Under the pieces are notes generated by a model, which was not told where the DNA came from, did not search any database, and was given only the letters and a program-made list of their open reading frames with translations. Position numbers and translations under genes: made by a program. Shown here in pieces: positions 7,596 to 9,742 of a DNA stretch of 9,742 nt. Each line of letters starts with the position of its first letter. Position 1 is the first letter of the stretch. The stretch covers positions 1 through 9,742 of the forward strand of contig SYKJ01000003.1 of NCBI GenBank assembly GCA_005798205.1. The letters are read 5' to 3'. The DNA is from Bacteroidota bacterium. GTDB lineage: Bacteria > Bacteroidota > Bacteroidia > Flavobacteriales > Crocinitomicaceae.

Positions 7596-8663
7596 CTACA
7601 AATTTACTGACTTATTTCGAAGATAAAAGTCTAAAATTACAAGCGCAGCCATCGCTTCAACAATTGGAACTGCTCTAGGAACAACACAGGCATCGTGGCG
7701 TCCTTTTCCTTCCAAATTAATTTTATTTCCTTTAGAATCTATCGTTTCCTGATTTTGCATCAAGGTTGCCACTGGTTTAAAGCCTACACGAAAATGAATC
7801 GGCATGCCATTTGAAATTCCACCTTGAATTCCACCAGAGTGATTTGATTGAGTGGATCCGTCGTCATTAAAAAGATCGTTGTGCTGCGAACCTCTCATTG
7901 AAATTGCTGACATTCCACTTCCAATTTCAAAGGCTTTGACAGCATTTATTGAAAGCATTGCTTTTGCCAAATCAGCTTCTAGTTTATCGAAAACAGGTTC
8001 TCCTAGTCCAACTGGAACGCTTTGTATGATACATGTAATTGCGCCCCCAATTGTATCTCCATCTTTACTTACTTCACGAATTAGTTTTTCCATTTTTTCT
8101 GCAACATTCTTATCTGGACAGCGCACCAAATTCGATTCGATTTCTTTTAAAGCAAAAAATTTATCTGAATGAAAGCGAATATCTCCAACTTGATCTACGA
8201 AAGTTGAAAATTTAATTCCAATGGAATTTAAAATCTGTTTTGCAAGGGCTCCAGCAACAACTCTAACTGCAGTTTCGCGTGCACTACTTCTTCCACCACC
8301 TCGGTAATCGCGAATTCCATATTTTTTTTCATAGGTAAAATCTGCATGTGAGGGTCGGAATGTGTCTTTTAAATGATCGTAATCGGCTACTTTTTGATTT
8401 TCATTTAGAATAATAAAACCAATCGGAGTTCCTAAGGTTTTTCCTTCAAAAATTCCGGAAAGAAACTGAACAGTATCACTTTCTTTTCTTGGAGAAACAA
8501 GAGAAGATTGACCGGGTTTTCGTCTGTCTAACTCTTTTTGTATTGCAGGAATATCAAGAAGAAAATTTGATGGAACACCATCTATAATCCCTCCAATTGC
8601 TAGCCCGTGAGACTCGCCAAAAGTTGTTAGTTTAAAAATTGTACCAAAACTTGAACCTGCCAT
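7596..8663 (-). CDS. aroC: Chorismate synthase
   Basis: Chorismate synthase makes chorismate from 5-enolpyruvylshikimate 3-phosphate with reduced FMN, the last shared step toward aromatic amino acids, folate and quinones. From the ATG at 8663 the protein has 355 residues. Family signatures are GESHG at 16-20 with His19, RPSHAD at 103-108 with His106, [18 protein letters not shown] at 123-140 and [17 protein letters not shown] at 322-338; Asp345 in VILDFYL is the likely conserved late aspartate. The frame can be extended five codons to a TTG at 8678, but that overlaps the promoter box, and family members begin MAGxSFG, so 8663 is the start. No internal FMN reductase domain is present, so reduced flavin must come from elsewhere. 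The upstream gene ends 38 bases away; DUF4293 follows by 7 bases. All expected motifs are intact. Confidence 0.97.
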   Translation of the reverse strand: MAGSSFGTIFKLTTFGESHGLAIGGIIDGVPSNFLLDIPAIQKELDRRKPGQSSLVSPRKESDTVQFLSGIFEGKTLGTPIGFIILNENQKVADYDHLKDTFRPSHADFTYEKKYGIRDYRGGGRSSARETAVRVVAGALAKQILNSIGIKFSTFVDQVGDIRFHSDKFFALKEIESNLVRCPDKNVAEKMEKLIREVSKDGDTIGGAITCIIQSVPVGLGEPVFDKLEADLAKAMLSINAVKAFEIGSGMSAISMRGSQHNDLFNDDGSTQSNHSGGIQGGISNGMPIHFRVGFKPVATLMQNQETIDSKGNKINLEGKGRHDACVVPRAVPIVEAMAALVILDFYLRNKSVNL

Positions 8664-8667
8664 GAGG

Positions 8668-8698
8668 CAAAGATACAATTAAAGGATAAGTCCCCAAA
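8668..8698 (-). promoter_or_regulatory. aroC promoter, probably leaderless
   Basis: On the minus strand TTTG (8698-8695) is followed after exactly 19 bases by TATCTTTG (8675-8668). Both elements match the Bacteroidota consensus (TTTG, then TAnnTTTG) without a mismatch and the spacing is in the normal range. The -7 box ends 4 bases before the aroC ATG at 8663. With transcription starting about 4-7 bases after the box, the mRNA would begin at or within a base or two of the start codon. The whole 38-base gap between genes is taken up by this promoter. Confidence 0.65.
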
Positions 8699-8701
8699 TG
8701 A

Positions 8702-9742
8702 TTAATTTATCACTGCAAACTTCATTTGTCCTATGTGTCCATTTTTTTGCGCTTGCAAATAGTACATTCCAGAACAAATAGAGCCTAATTCTATTAGCTC
8801 CGATGATAGATTTGTTGTTCTCTCCAAAATAATTTTTCCGTTTAAATCAATGATGTAAAACTTGGTGTTTTTATCTAGCCCAGAAATAATAAAATTTCCA
8901 TTATTTGGATTTGGTTTTAACGAAACACCATTTTCTAATAAATTGGATAAAGACGCGCAACTTTGAACTGTTATATCCAATACAGCTGAACCTGTGCAAT
9001 TGTTGGCATCAGTAAAAACCGCACTCAGTCCTGCAATTCCTAAACCAGCAACTACTGGATTAAAAGTTGTTCCAGAAACTCCAGGTCCTGAAATTACCGA
9101 GGAAACTGGCGTTACACTTAACTGAATTTCTCCGCCGTTTAAACAAACAACATTATCACTGTCATTTGAAAGTAATGTTAAAACAGGATTAGGATTTATG
9201 GTAATTGTTTGACTTGTAGAATTCGATCCGGCAGAATTTGTTGCATTTAAAGTAACTGTATAAGTGCCTGGAGTGGTGAAAGAATAATTTGGGTTTTGAC
9301 TGGTAGATGTTGCCCCGTTTCCAAATGACCAATTCCAACTTATTGGATTGTTAGTAGAAAAATCTGTAAATGTTATGGATGAACCGACGCAAGCACTTGT
9401 TGAGGTTTGAAAAGAGGCCAATGGAGGCTCAGTGGAATTTGATAAGTTGTAATAAATTTTAAAATCATCAAAATAAAATCCATCGAGATTTGTACCTCCA
9501 TCTGATTTAAGTTGAAAACGAACTTTTATTTGCTGTCCTAAGTAATCACTCAAATTAATTTCTTCATAAACCCAATTCGCTTGGCTTCCTTCATAAACTG
9601 GCTGATTAAGAGGTTGAACACTGCCGTTGTCGCTAATTCCAGGTACAGTATAATTTCCGCATTGGCCGATCCATGTTACGCCGTTGTCAGCGGAGACTTG
9701 AAACTGAACGAAATCATAATTTACTTCAATTGCCCATTTTGC
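8702..9742 (-). CDS. Secreted multidomain protein with PKD and T9SS sorting domains, 5' end missing
   Basis: The frame is open to the right edge, giving 346 residues; a TTG at 9553 that could be read as a start is internal, since the 63 codons before it encode a continuous domain. Residues about 1-100 look like the beta-sandwich often placed after the catalytic domain of secreted Bacteroidota peptidases (VQFQVSADNGVTWIGQCG, YEEINLSDYLGQQIKVRFQ, GFYFDDFKIYY). A PKD domain spans about 108-185 (ITFTDFS, WNWSFGNG, PGTYTVTLNATN). A second Ig-like region with GPGVSGTTFNP covers about 190-262. The C-terminus (about 270-346) is a type A Por sorting domain: LKPNPNNGNF, then YIIDLNGK and a final MKFAVIN. 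T9SS cargo crosses the outer membrane and is anchored or released there. The N-terminal part may be an M14-type peptidase, but it is not in the window and this is only inference. Confidence 0.9.
   Translation of the reverse strand, partial: AKWAIEVNYDFVQFQVSADNGVTWIGQCGNYTVPGISDNGSVQPLNQPVYEGSQANWVYEEINLSDYLGQQIKVRFQLKSDGGTNLDGFYFDDFKIYYNLSNSTEPPLASFQTSTSACVGSSITFTDFSTNNPISWNWSFGNGATSTSQNPNYSFTTPGTYTVTLNATNSAGSNSTSQTITINPNPVLTLLSNDSDNVVCLNGGEIQLSVTPVSSVISGPGVSGTTFNPVVAGLGIAGLSAVFTDANNCTGSAVLDITVQSCASLSNLLENGVSLKPNPNNGNFIISGLDKNTKFYIIDLNGKIILERTTNLSSELIELGSICSGMYYLQAQKNGHIGQMKFAVIN

Noticed and set aside
7852..8172. 106-codon open frame opposite aroC
   Set aside because: It is antisense to strongly conserved chorismate synthase sequence and its Ser/Leu/Pro-rich product shows no family features.

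Overview
The window looks like an ordinary chromosomal segment of a Bacteroidota bacterium, most likely Flavobacteriales; placement near Crocinitomicaceae is only a guess. The evidence is low GC by eye, a secreted protein ending in a type IX secretion (Por) sorting domain, a DUF4293 membrane protein, a CcsA protein whose frame extends well upstream of the cytochrome assembly core, almost no Shine-Dalgarno sequences, and promoter boxes of the Bacteroidota form TAnnTTTG. No mobile element, tRNA, rRNA, CRISPR array or phage gene was seen, and no change in base composition suggests transfer. Gene content is about 98 percent coding, with no gap over 90 bases.

Left half, plus strand. The window opens inside a large cytochrome c biogenesis gene (CcsA/ResC type, 5' end missing). 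It is followed with no gap by an RluA-family pseudouridine synthase and then, after one base, by a small protein of unknown function. These three look like one transcript. An 87-base gap holding a probable promoter separates them from dnaN (sliding clamp), and rlmN (23S rRNA A2503 methyltransferase) follows 21 bases after dnaN.

Right half, minus strand. Reading from the right edge leftwards: the 3' end of a secreted protein with a jelly-roll-like region, a PKD domain, a second Ig-like region and a T9SS type A sorting domain; then aroC (chorismate synthase) behind a very clear promoter; then a four-helix DUF4293 protein 7 bases after aroC; then a Uup-like ABC-F ATPase with its own candidate promoter. 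rlmN and the ABC-F gene converge with only 16 bases between their stop codons.

The genes do not form one pathway. Three of them (rluA-like, rlmN, ABC-F) concern rRNA or ribosome function, one DNA replication, one aromatic amino acid synthesis, one respiratory cytochrome maturation and one the cell surface. I found no convincing new biological system. The points most worth a second look are regulatory: an apparently leaderless aroC promoter, a dyad overlapping the ABC-F promoter box, and a changed C-terminal motif in the sliding clamp. Four of the longest open frames (CcsA, the small protein, aroC, T9SS protein) have misleading GTG/TTG start codons, and I corrected these.
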